NCBI GenBank assembly: GCA_929200455.1
Contig: CAKMZR010000028.1
Span: 1 to 13,858 of the forward strand
Reading direction: 5' to 3'
DNA: 13,858 nt
From: an uncultured Alphaproteobacteria bacterium
Lineage (GTDB): Bacteria > Pseudomonadota > Alphaproteobacteria > CAKMZR01
Part shown: positions 7,871-13,858 of the stretch, one piece after another
Position numbering within the stretch: position 1 is the first letter of the stretch
How the letters are laid out: the number at the start of each line of letters is the position of its first letter
Made by a program: the position numbers and the translations under genes
Notes under the pieces: generated by a model
Told to the model about the DNA's origin: nothing
What the model saw: only the letters and a program-made list of their open reading frames with translations
The model's database searches: none

Positions 7871-9232
7871 ATGTTTTATGCATTAATTCTTTTATGTTTG
7901 ATGGGTTTGGTGGTGTGGTTATCCTATTATTTGGGTAGGTTGATGAGGGTTGGGGGTACGTTCCGTGGTGGTTATTACTTGGGGTTATTGGGCGTGACCT
8001 TTTGTGTGCCGGTATTGGTGGCGGTATTATTGTGGAGATGGGATGTTTCGATTTTTCTTTTGAAGTTTTTGGGAGACGGTGAGGTTTTACTGCCGGGGGT
8101 GAATGAAGATATTCTTGAGATATGGTTATATTCGAAGGTGATAGCGGGTAGTGGTGTAGGCATGTTGCCGGGAGTGGATGAGGTGATGTTGGCGGACTTG
8201 GAGTCTCGACTTTTGGGGCTATATGGGCTGGTGAGTGTGGTGGGAGGCGTGTTGTTGGTTGTGTTGGGATTTTGTGGAGTCTTGGGGGGTATGAGGCGCC
8301 TTTATTTGGGGAAAGAAGCACTGGTTTTGTCTGAGGGTTTGGTATTGAAGTTATTGAGGTGTGGTTCTGTGGTTGCGATAGCGACATCATTTTTGATAGT
8401 CTTTTCGTTGGTATTTGAGTCGTGGAAGTTTTTCCGTTATGTATCGTTGGGAGATTTTTTCTTGGGTTTGCACTGGGAGCCCCAATTATTATTTGAATCG
8501 GAGGGAGAGGTAGAGAAGGAAGTATTTGGTATTTTGCCTGTATTGTGGGGAACGTTGGCGATAGCGATGATAGCGATGATGATAGCGATACCGATAGGGT
8601 TGTTGAGTGCGATATATTTGAATGGTTATGCGGGCGTTCGTGTGAGGTCGTGGGTGAAGCCTATACTGGAGTTATTGGCGGGCATCCCGACGATAGTGTA
8701 TGGATTTGTGGCGGTGCTGGTGGTGGCCCCATTTTTTCATCGTTGGGGTGAGCAGCTTGGATTTTCGTCTGAGCCGAACAATGCATTAGCGGCGGGCGTG
8801 GTGATGGGGATGATGATCGTGCCGTTTGTGTCTTCGTTTGCGGACGATGCGTTGAATGAGGTTTCGTTGTCGGTGAAGTATGCGTCGTATGCGTTGGGGG
8901 CGACGCGAGGAGAGACGATGATGAGGGTGATGTTGCCGGCGGCATTTCCTGGTATTGCTTCTGGAGTTTTGTTGGCGGCGAGTCGTGCGATAGGGGAGAC
9001 GATGATAGTGGTGATGGCGGCGGGTTTGGTGGCGAAGTTTTCGTGGTCACCGTTTGATGGATTGACGACGATAACGGTTCAGATAGTTGCGTTATTGGTG
9101 GGTGACACGTCATTTGACGGTCCTAAGACTTTGTCTGCATTTGCACTGGGATTGACCTTATTCTTTTTGACGTTGATTTTGAATGTGTTGGCTTTTTGGA
9201 TTATGAAGCGTTATAGGGAGCCACTTGTATGA
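7871..9232 (+). CDS. pstC: Phosphate ABC transporter permease PstC, with N-terminal extension
   Basis: PstC is one of the two inner-membrane subunits of the high-affinity phosphate importer. The core permease domain occupies about residues 227-450. It contains several hydrophobic segments and the EAA-type cytoplasmic loop that contacts PstB (YALGATRGET, from residue 340, followed by LPAAFPGI and RAIGET). At 453 residues it is much longer than the E. coli protein (about 319). The excess is an N-terminal region of about 220 residues with two or three more membrane segments and a soluble stretch, matching the extended PstC form known from Alphaproteobacteria (likely the DUF3708 domain; not verified by search). 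I see no good Shine-Dalgarno sequence before the ATG at 7871, so the start is the least certain part. The stop overlaps the pstA start as ATGA. Confidence 0.93.
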   Translation: MFYALILLCLMGLVVWLSYYLGRLMRVGGTFRGGYYLGLLGVTFCVPVLVAVLLWRWDVSIFLLKFLGDGEVLLPGVNEDILEIWLYSKVIAGSGVGMLPGVDEVMLADLESRLLGLYGLVSVVGGVLLVVLGFCGVLGGMRRLYLGKEALVLSEGLVLKLLRCGSVVAIATSFLIVFSLVFESWKFFRYVSLGDFFLGLHWEPQLLFESEGEVEKEVFGILPVLWGTLAIAMIAMMIAIPIGLLSAIYLNGYAGVRVRSWVKPILELLAGIPTIVYGFVAVLVVAPFFHRWGEQLGFSSEPNNALAAGVVMGMMIVPFVSSFADDALNEVSLSVKYASYALGATRGETMMRVMLPAAFPGIASGVLLAASRAIGETMIVVMAAGLVAKFSWSPFDGLTTITVQIVALLVGDTSFDGPKTLSAFALGLTLFFLTLILNVLAFWIMKRYREPLV

Positions 9233-10497
9233 TAAGGGAAGCGAAGGCAACGAGGGATTATGATCGGAAGCGGCATCGTTATGATGGTTGGTTGCATGGT
9301 GTGAGTTTGTGTGCGGTGATGTTGGGAGTATTTTTTTTATTGGTATTATTTTTGATTATTGTGAAGGTATCGTTGCCTGGCTTGACGCAGAGTTATTTTG
9401 TCCTGAGCGTAGATTTTTCTGAGGAGTGGATAGAGAGGGGAGATATCGCTTCTGGAAGGTACCGTAAGGTATTGAAGAGTGGATTTTCAGAGCTTCTTGA
9501 GGGTCGAGGTTCTGAAGTGAGGGTACGAGATTTTGGGAAGGTATTGAGCAGCCGTTCGTCACATATATTGCGAGAGATGGTGGTATCTGATCCTGCTTTG
9601 GTGGGACGTCGAGTGGAGGTGCGATTGCCTTTGAGTGATATATGGGATCAGGTGAACAAGGGGTTATTGAGTTGGGAATCGCTGAAGGTGCATAGGGGCG
9701 TGGGGGAGTCCTTGCAGTTATTGTTTCTTGAATTGAAGGACGATGGTTTGGTGGAGGAGCATTGGAATGTGGGTGTATTGTTTCGGGGAGACAGTCGATT
9801 TCCAGAGGTTGCGGGTTTGTATGGAGCGATAGTGGGTTCATTTTATGCGATGTTGGTCTGTTTTCTTGTGAGTTTTCCGCTTGCGATAGCGACGGTGCTG
9901 TACACGGAGGAGTTGGTGCCTCGAGGACGATTTCGGGATATAATTGATGTGAACATAAACAATTTGGCGTCTGTTCCGTCTGTGGTGTTTGGACTGTTGG
10001 GCTTAGCATTTTTTATAGGGAGTTTAGGTTTTCCGCGTTCGTCGCCATTTGTGGGTGGTTTGGTGTTGGGACTGATGTCTCTTCCTACGATGGTGATAGC
10101 GGCACGCGAAGCGGTGAGACGGGTTCCTGTATCCTTGAGGGAGGCGGCGTTGTCTGTGGGGGCGACGCGACAGCAGAGTGTATTTCACCATGTATTGCCG
10201 AGTGCGATGCCGGGTATCCTTACGGGAACGATTATCGCACTCGCGCGGGCTTTGGGAGAGGCGGCTCCGTTATTGTTGATAGGTATGAATGCGTTTGTGT
10301 CATCTGATCCTGGAGGGGTGATGGATCCTGCGACGGCTTTGCCGACTCAGATATTGATATGGTCGGATTCACCTGAGCGTGGATTTGTGGCTCGGGCTGG
10401 CATAGCGATAGTTGTTTTGATAGGATTTTTGTTATTGATGAATGGTCTATCGATATATGTGCGTTCGCGTTGGTCGTCGTATGATCGTTATGGATGA
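9229..10497 (+). CDS. pstA: Phosphate ABC transporter permease PstA, with N-terminal extension
   Basis: PstA pairs with PstC to form the phosphate channel in the inner membrane. One membrane segment lies at about residues 24-48. It is followed by a soluble, probably periplasmic region of about 150 residues, and the permease core begins near residue 199 (GAIVGSFYAML). The EAA loop is textbook: REAALSVGATRQ with the E-A-A triplet at 305-307 and the glycine at 311, then LPSAMPGILTG and RALGEAAP. The 422 residues exceed the E. coli length (about 296), and the inserted N-terminal region probably corresponds to the DUF3333 domain of alphaproteobacterial PstA proteins. The ATG is shared with the pstC stop (ATGA), and AGGGAG at 9215-9220 stands eight bases upstream, which supports this start and coupling to pstC. 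Confidence 0.94.
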   Translation: MIREAKATRDYDRKRHRYDGWLHGVSLCAVMLGVFFLLVLFLIIVKVSLPGLTQSYFVLSVDFSEEWIERGDIASGRYRKVLKSGFSELLEGRGSEVRVRDFGKVLSSRSSHILREMVVSDPALVGRRVEVRLPLSDIWDQVNKGLLSWESLKVHRGVGESLQLLFLELKDDGLVEEHWNVGVLFRGDSRFPEVAGLYGAIVGSFYAMLVCFLVSFPLAIATVLYTEELVPRGRFRDIIDVNINNLASVPSVVFGLLGLAFFIGSLGFPRSSPFVGGLVLGLMSLPTMVIAAREAVRRVPVSLREAALSVGATRQQSVFHHVLPSAMPGILTGTIIALARALGEAAPLLLIGMNAFVSSDPGGVMDPATALPTQILIWSDSPERGFVARAGIAIVVLIGFLLLMNGLSIYVRSRWSSYDRYG

Positions 10498-10506
10498 GGA
10501 GTAAAG

Positions 10507-11277
10507 ATGGAAGGATTATCGCGGATCAAGGTAGAATGTAGGGGAGTGAGTGCTTTTTACGGGGAGACGCAGGCGTTGAACGAAGTGAATTTATCGATAT
10601 ATGATCATGAGGTGATGGCGTTGATAGGTCCGTCGGGTTGTGGCAAGTCGACTTTTTTGCGTAGTTTGAATAGGATGAATGATCTTGTGTCTGGTTGTCG
10701 TATAGAGGGAGAGATAAGTTTGGACGGCGAGGACATTTACGGGAGGGGCATGGATGTGACGCGACTGAGGACGAGGGTGGGTATGGTATTTCAGAAGCCG
10801 AATCCTTTTTCGAAGTCTGTATTTGAGAATGTTGCGTATGGTCCGAGGATTCATGGTATGGCGAGCAACCGTTCGGAGCTGGAGGGTATAGTGGAGACGA
10901 GTCTTCGTCGTGCGAGTTTGTGGGAGGAGGTGAAGGATCGGATGAAGCAGCCTGGTTCTTCGTTATCTGGCGGACAGCAGCAGAGGTTGTGTATAGCACG
11001 CGCGATAGCGTTGAATCCTGAGGTGATATTGATGGATGAGCCGTGTTCGGCATTGGATCCGATAGCGACGGCACGGATAGAGGAGTTGATAGCGGAATTG
11101 CGAGGTTCGTATTCGTTGGTTGTGGTGACTCATTCGATTCAGCAGGCGGCGAGGATATCGGACAGGGTGGCATTTTTTCATTTGGGTAAGTTGGTTGAGG
11201 ATGGGTTGACGGGAGATATTTACAATGATCCGAAGGATGATCGGACGTTGGGATATATTACGGGAAGGTTTGGATAA
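10507..11277 (+). CDS. pstB: Phosphate ABC transporter ATP-binding protein PstB
   Basis: PstB is the cytoplasmic ATPase that powers phosphate import through PstCA. All ABC motifs are present: Walker A GPSGCGKST (41-49), a Q-loop in GMVFQKPNPF, signature LSGGQQQR (from residue 153), Walker B VILMDEP (173-179) with the catalytic Glu at 178, a D-loop in SALDP, and the switch His 209 in VVVTHS. The QKPNPF and GYITGRFG segments are characteristic of PstB rather than generic importers. The 256-residue length is typical. The gene follows pstA by nine bases, with GAGGAG at 10496-10501 five bases before the ATG. Nothing appears broken. Confidence 0.97.
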   Translation: MEGLSRIKVECRGVSAFYGETQALNEVNLSIYDHEVMALIGPSGCGKSTFLRSLNRMNDLVSGCRIEGEISLDGEDIYGRGMDVTRLRTRVGMVFQKPNPFSKSVFENVAYGPRIHGMASNRSELEGIVETSLRRASLWEEVKDRMKQPGSSLSGGQQQRLCIARAIALNPEVILMDEPCSALDPIATARIEELIAELRGSYSLVVVTHSIQQAARISDRVAFFHLGKLVEDGLTGDIYNDPKDDRTLGYITGRFG

Positions 11278-11283
11278 GGAGGA
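11278..11283 (+). promoter_or_regulatory. Ribosome binding site that fixes the phoU start
   Basis: GGAGGA immediately follows the pstB stop (TAA at 11275-11277) and is four bases from the ATG at 11288. An in-frame ATG at 11225 would add 21 residues that overlap pstB and fall before the usual PhoU N terminus, so this site decides for 11288. Confidence 0.75.
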
Positions 11284-11287
11284 GAAG

Positions 11288-11992
11288 ATGCCGGATCATA
11301 TAGTGACAGGATTTGATGATGATTTGGGGCGATTGAGGGGTCATGTTCGAGATATGGGATTGCGTGTGAGGTGTCAGTACAATGATGCGATGTCGTGTGT
11401 ATTTTCGTGGGATGAGGATTTGTACGAGAAGGTATTGCGTAGTGATGACGAGGTGGATCGTAGTGAGGAGCGCGTGGTAGATTTTTCGACTCAGATATTG
11501 ATGTTACGCCAGCCTGTGTCAGTGGACTTGCGGGAAGTGATTTCTGCGTTGCGTATAGCGTGTGATCTTGAGCGCATGGGGGATTGTGCGGAGCATATGG
11601 TGAGGAGGGTGAAGGAGTTGCCCTCTGGAGTTTTGGAGGATGGGGGGATATTGGGGGATATGAGGGATTCGATCTACCGTTCGATGTTGCACGCGGGAGA
11701 GCAGTTGGAGGGTACGATGAGTTCGTATGAGCGTAGGGATGCTGAGGAAGCGATAAGGGCATGGATGTTGGATGACAAATTGGACGAGGCGTATGCGTTG
11801 TCTGTGAAGGGTATATTGAGTTCGATGAAGAATTTGCCGGAGCACGTGAAGGTATTGAGTTCGATGTTGATGTTGGTGAAGGACGTGGAGCGTGTAGGAG
11901 ATCATGCGACGAACATAGCGGAGTCTGTGCATTATATGGTGACGGGTCGTCGCTTGAAGGATGCGTTGCCGAGTTGGGCTGGCAAGGATTAG
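11288..11992 (+). CDS. phoU: Phosphate signalling/transport regulator PhoU
   Basis: PhoU links the Pst transporter to the PhoR sensor kinase and prevents excessive phosphate uptake and Pho activation. From the chosen start the protein has 234 residues, close to the family norm, and starts MPDHIVTGFDDDL. It shows the two-fold PhoU repeat, a pair of three-helix bundles. Each half carries the E-x-x-x-D metal-binding signature: DLERMGDCAEH with E95/D99 and DVERVGDHATNIAE with E201/D205. It is the last pst operon gene, ten bases after pstB. Its stop overlaps the end of recX on the other strand by four bases. No phoR or phoB is in the window, so its signalling partners must lie elsewhere. Confidence 0.94.
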   Translation: MPDHIVTGFDDDLGRLRGHVRDMGLRVRCQYNDAMSCVFSWDEDLYEKVLRSDDEVDRSEERVVDFSTQILMLRQPVSVDLREVISALRIACDLERMGDCAEHMVRRVKELPSGVLEDGGILGDMRDSIYRSMLHAGEQLEGTMSSYERRDAEEAIRAWMLDDKLDEAYALSVKGILSSMKNLPEHVKVLSSMLMLVKDVERVGDHATNIAESVHYMVTGRRLKDALPSWAGKD

Positions 11993-12006
11993 AATCCTAT
12001 TTGTTT
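11985..12006 (+). terminator. Possible weak terminator hairpin between phoU and recX
   Basis: AGGAT at 11985-11989 pairs with ATCCT at 11994-11998 across a TAGA loop that contains the phoU stop, and a T-rich stretch (ATTTGTTT) follows on the + strand. The stem is only five pairs (six with a closing T-A), so this is weak. Its placement exactly at the convergent gene ends is the main argument for it. Confidence 0.25.
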
Positions 12007-12528
12007 GAGGATGTTGATGGCGTCTGAGTGAGAGAATCCTCTTCTTGCGATGAAGGCGAGAGCTTTTTGTTTTTTTTTGGCGTTGAGTTCTGGGGAGGAG
12101 GTGACGGGGGTAAGATTTTTTTTCTGCATGATGGAGAGGATGTGGAGTTGAGGGGAGGGTGTATTATTTTGTGTTTGTAGTTCTTTTATGACTTCGTTGA
12201 TGAGTTGTTTTTGGAGTCCGTCTGCGGCAAGTTTTTGTTGTATATATTGCAGGCTCCATCCTTTTTTTGACCATTTTCTGCATCGAGAGGCGATGAATTC
12301 GCGGTCATTGATGAGTCCGTATTGAGCGTATTTTTGGGAGAGTTGTTCGATGAGATTTATGGTGGCGTGTGCGTCACTTTGATTTGTGGGGAAGATAGAT
12401 TTTTTTTTCATCCAGAGGGTAAGATTTTTTTTGAAGGTGGGGGAAGAGGGAGCGTATTTTGCGACATACCATTCTGCATGTTTTTCGAGTTTTTGGTGGA
12501 GTGAGGAGAGTGATAGGGTTTGAGTCAT
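11989..12528 (-). CDS. recX: Regulatory protein RecX
   Basis: RecX binds RecA and modulates its filament and recombinase activity. The 179-residue product is helical and Lys/Gln-rich. It shows RecX-type repeats: KYAQYGLINDREFIASR with KKGWSLQYIQQKLAADG in the middle, and the characteristic end ALAFIARRGFSHSDAINIL. The length is at the upper end of the family. It is the only minus-strand gene here; its coding end overlaps phoU by four bases, and its start faces dnaK. I see no Shine-Dalgarno sequence before the ATG at 12528, and the upstream sequence is A/T-rich. Composition follows the strand bias, so the coding strand is A/C-rich and the protein is enriched in Lys, Gln, Asn, Pro, Ser and Thr. 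Four runs of eight or nine A lie within the coding sequence. Confidence 0.85.
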   Translation of the reverse strand: MTQTLSLSSLHQKLEKHAEWYVAKYAPSSPTFKKNLTLWMKKKSIFPTNQSDAHATINLIEQLSQKYAQYGLINDREFIASRCRKWSKKGWSLQYIQQKLAADGLQKQLINEVIKELQTQNNTPSPQLHILSIMQKKNLTPVTSSPELNAKKKQKALAFIARRGFSHSDAINILKQIGF

Positions 12529-12560
12529 GTGTGTATTGAATTAAAAATTTTTCTGTGGTC

Positions 12561-12589
12561 TTGTAAGTGGGATAGGTGAGATTATATGA
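12561..12589 (+). promoter_or_regulatory. Candidate dnaK promoter
   Basis: TTGTAA at 12561-12566, preceded by C so that it reads CTTGTAA, and TATATG at 12584-12589 are spaced by 17 bases. The -35 has the CTTG core shared by housekeeping and heat-shock (sigma-32) promoters. The expected C-rich heat-shock -10 is absent, so the sigma class cannot be decided. It lies 63 bases before the dnaK ATG. Confidence 0.3.
12581..12586 (-). promoter_or_regulatory. Candidate recX -10 element
   Basis: Read on the minus strand this is a perfect TATAAT, 52 bases before the recX ATG. No good -35 lies 16-18 bases upstream of it. It overlaps the candidate -10 of dnaK on the other strand, so the two promoters could compete for polymerase. 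Confidence 0.25.
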
Positions 12590-12651
12590 GAGATAGGTAG
12601 GGTGGTATAGGTTTTTTTTGTGAGCAGAGAGGATAGAAGAAGGGTTATCTG

Positions 12652-13858
12652 ATGGGTAAGATTATAGGAATAGATTTGGGGACGACGAATTCGTGTGTAT
12701 CGGTGATGGAAGCGGGCGGAGCGCGCGTGATAGAGAATTCTGAGGGACAAAGGACGACACCTTCTGTGGTGGCATTTGTGGAGGACGGTTCTCGTTTGGT
12801 GGGACAGCCTGCGAAGCGTCAGGCGGTTACGAATCCTGAGAACACGCTGTATGCGATTAAGCGATTGATAGGACGTCAGTATGATGATGCGGAGGTGAAG
12901 AAGGACAGGAAGACGGTACCGTTTAAGATTGTGAAGTCGAAGAACAAGGATGCGTGGGTTGAGGCGGGTGGAGAGAAGATGGCCCCCTCTCAGGTGAGTG
13001 CGATGATCTTGGAGAAGATGAAGGAGACGGCGGAGAATTACTTGGGAGAGAAGGTGGAGCAGGCGGTGATAACGGTGCCTGCGTATTTTAATGATTCTCA
13101 GCGTCAGGCGACGAAGGATGCGGGTAAGATAGCGGGACTTGATGTGCTGAGGATTATTAATGAGCCGACAGCGGCTGCTTTGGCGTATGGTTTGGAGAAG
13201 AAGGGTACGGGACTGATAGCGGTGTATGACTTGGGAGGGGGAACGTTTGACGTATCGATATTGGAGATAGGGGACGGCGTTTTTGAGGTGAAGGCGACGA
13301 ACGGCGATACTTTTTTGGGTGGAGAAGACTTTGATCATGCGATTATTGATTATATAGCGGAAGAGTTTCGCAAGACGGATGGGATAGACTTGAGGGAGGA
13401 TAAGCTTGCGCTTCAGCGGTTGAAAGAGGTCGCGGAGAAGGCGAAGATAGAGTTGTCATCAGCGACATCGACGGATATTAATTTGCCGTTTGTGACGGCG
13501 GATGCGAGTGGTCCGAAGCATTTGAATATCAAGATGACGCGGAGCAAGTTGGAGGAATTGGTGGGAGATTTGATCAAGCGTACATTGACGCCGTGTAAGA
13601 AGGCGTTGAAGGATGCGGGCGTGTCGGCAAAAGAAATCGACGACGTGGTTCTGGTGGGGGGCATGACGCGTATGCCGAAAGTGATGGAGTCTGTGAATGG
13701 ATTTTTTGGCAAGGATCCGCACCGTGGCGTGAATCCGGATGAGGTTGTGGCGATAGGAGCGGCGATTCAGGGGGGCGTTTTGGTGGGAGACGTGAAGGAT
13801 GTTCTTTTGTTGGACGTGACTCCTTTGAGTTTGGGTATCGAGACTTTGGGGGGAGTGT
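12652..13858 (+). CDS. dnaK: Molecular chaperone DnaK (Hsp70), N-terminal 402 residues, runs off right edge
   Basis: DnaK is the ATP-dependent Hsp70 chaperone that works with DnaJ and GrpE in protein folding and the heat-shock response. The frame is intact from the ATG at 12652 to the edge. The phosphate-1 motif GIDLGTTNS is at 6-14, AYFNDSQRQATKDAG starts at 144, the phosphate-2 motif DLGGGTFD is at 193-200, and the adenosine motif LVGGMTRMP is at 334-342. The hydrophobic interdomain linker DVLLLDV is at 383-389, so the ATPase domain is complete and only the start of the substrate-binding domain is seen. SSATSTDINLPFVTADASGP and the Met in LVGGMTRMP resemble alphaproteobacterial DnaK. AAGGG at 12640-12644 is seven bases from the ATG and supports the start. 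dnaJ, often next, would lie beyond the window. Confidence 0.97.
   Translation, partial: MGKIIGIDLGTTNSCVSVMEAGGARVIENSEGQRTTPSVVAFVEDGSRLVGQPAKRQAVTNPENTLYAIKRLIGRQYDDAEVKKDRKTVPFKIVKSKNKDAWVEAGGEKMAPSQVSAMILEKMKETAENYLGEKVEQAVITVPAYFNDSQRQATKDAGKIAGLDVLRIINEPTAAALAYGLEKKGTGLIAVYDLGGGTFDVSILEIGDGVFEVKATNGDTFLGGEDFDHAIIDYIAEEFRKTDGIDLREDKLALQRLKEVAEKAKIELSSATSTDINLPFVTADASGPKHLNIKMTRSKLEELVGDLIKRTLTPCKKALKDAGVSAKEIDDVVLVGGMTRMPKVMESVNGFFGKDPHRGVNPDEVVAIGAAIQGGVLVGDVKDVLLLDVTPLSLGIETLGGV

Noticed and set aside
11225..11287. N-terminal extension of PhoU from the ATG at 11225
   Set aside because: It would overlap the pstB end, adds 21 residues not expected in PhoU, and a strong GGAGGA sits right before the ATG at 11288.
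12541..13338. 265-codon open frame antisense to dnaK, and similar antisense frames across the giant gene and the pst genes (for example 7126-7869)
   Set aside because: Minus-strand stops need TTA, CTA or TCA on the + strand. C is scarce there, so two of the three are rare and long spurious frames result. Their translations are Arg/His- or Pro/Ser/His-rich with no domain.
1..13858. CRISPR array, tRNA/rRNA genes, insertion sequences, attachment sites
   Set aside because: No short regularly spaced identical repeats, no cloverleaf or rRNA-like sequence, and no transposase or integrase motifs were seen. The only repeat array is the protein-coding Ig-like one.

Overview
The window looks like a chromosomal segment of an alphaproteobacterium. 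The best evidence is the DnaK start: an alphaproteobacterial-type stretch near residues 265-290 and the LVGGMTRMPKV motif. The PstC and PstA permeases, both with long N-terminal extensions, fit this placement. Genus cannot be fixed from the sequence. The + strand is strikingly C-poor and G/T-rich: a hand count over 8521-8820 gives G 109, T 93, A 55, C 43, about 51% GC. The same bias holds under the one minus-strand gene, so it belongs to the strand, probably the leading strand, and not to coding direction.

Region 1 (2-6639) holds the 3' part of a giant gene, 2138 codons in the window and open at its 5' edge. It encodes about 15 divergent bacterial Ig-like domains in tandem, followed by a unique C-terminal region and a very acidic tail. 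I see no cysteine in it. It resembles giant Ig-repeat surface or secreted adhesins. A tiny gene for a very acidic 69-residue protein of unknown function follows 11 bases after its stop. No secretion machinery is in the window.

Region 2 (6798-11992) is a compact high-affinity phosphate uptake operon, pstS-pstC-pstA-pstB-phoU, all on the + strand with gaps of at most 17 bases or an ATGA overlap. PstS captures phosphate in the periplasm, PstC and PstA form the membrane channel, PstB hydrolyses ATP, and PhoU couples the transporter to Pho signalling. No phoR or phoB gene is present and no convincing PHO box was found.

Region 3 (11989-13858) has recX on the minus strand, converging on phoU with a 4-base overlap of the coding ends, and diverging from dnaK across a 123-base intergenic region. 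dnaK runs off the right edge; it is complete through the ATPase domain and the interdomain linker. Many long antisense open frames exist, but they are best explained by the scarcity of C on the + strand.

The least explained part is the giant Ig-repeat protein's C-terminal region together with the small acidic gene behind it.
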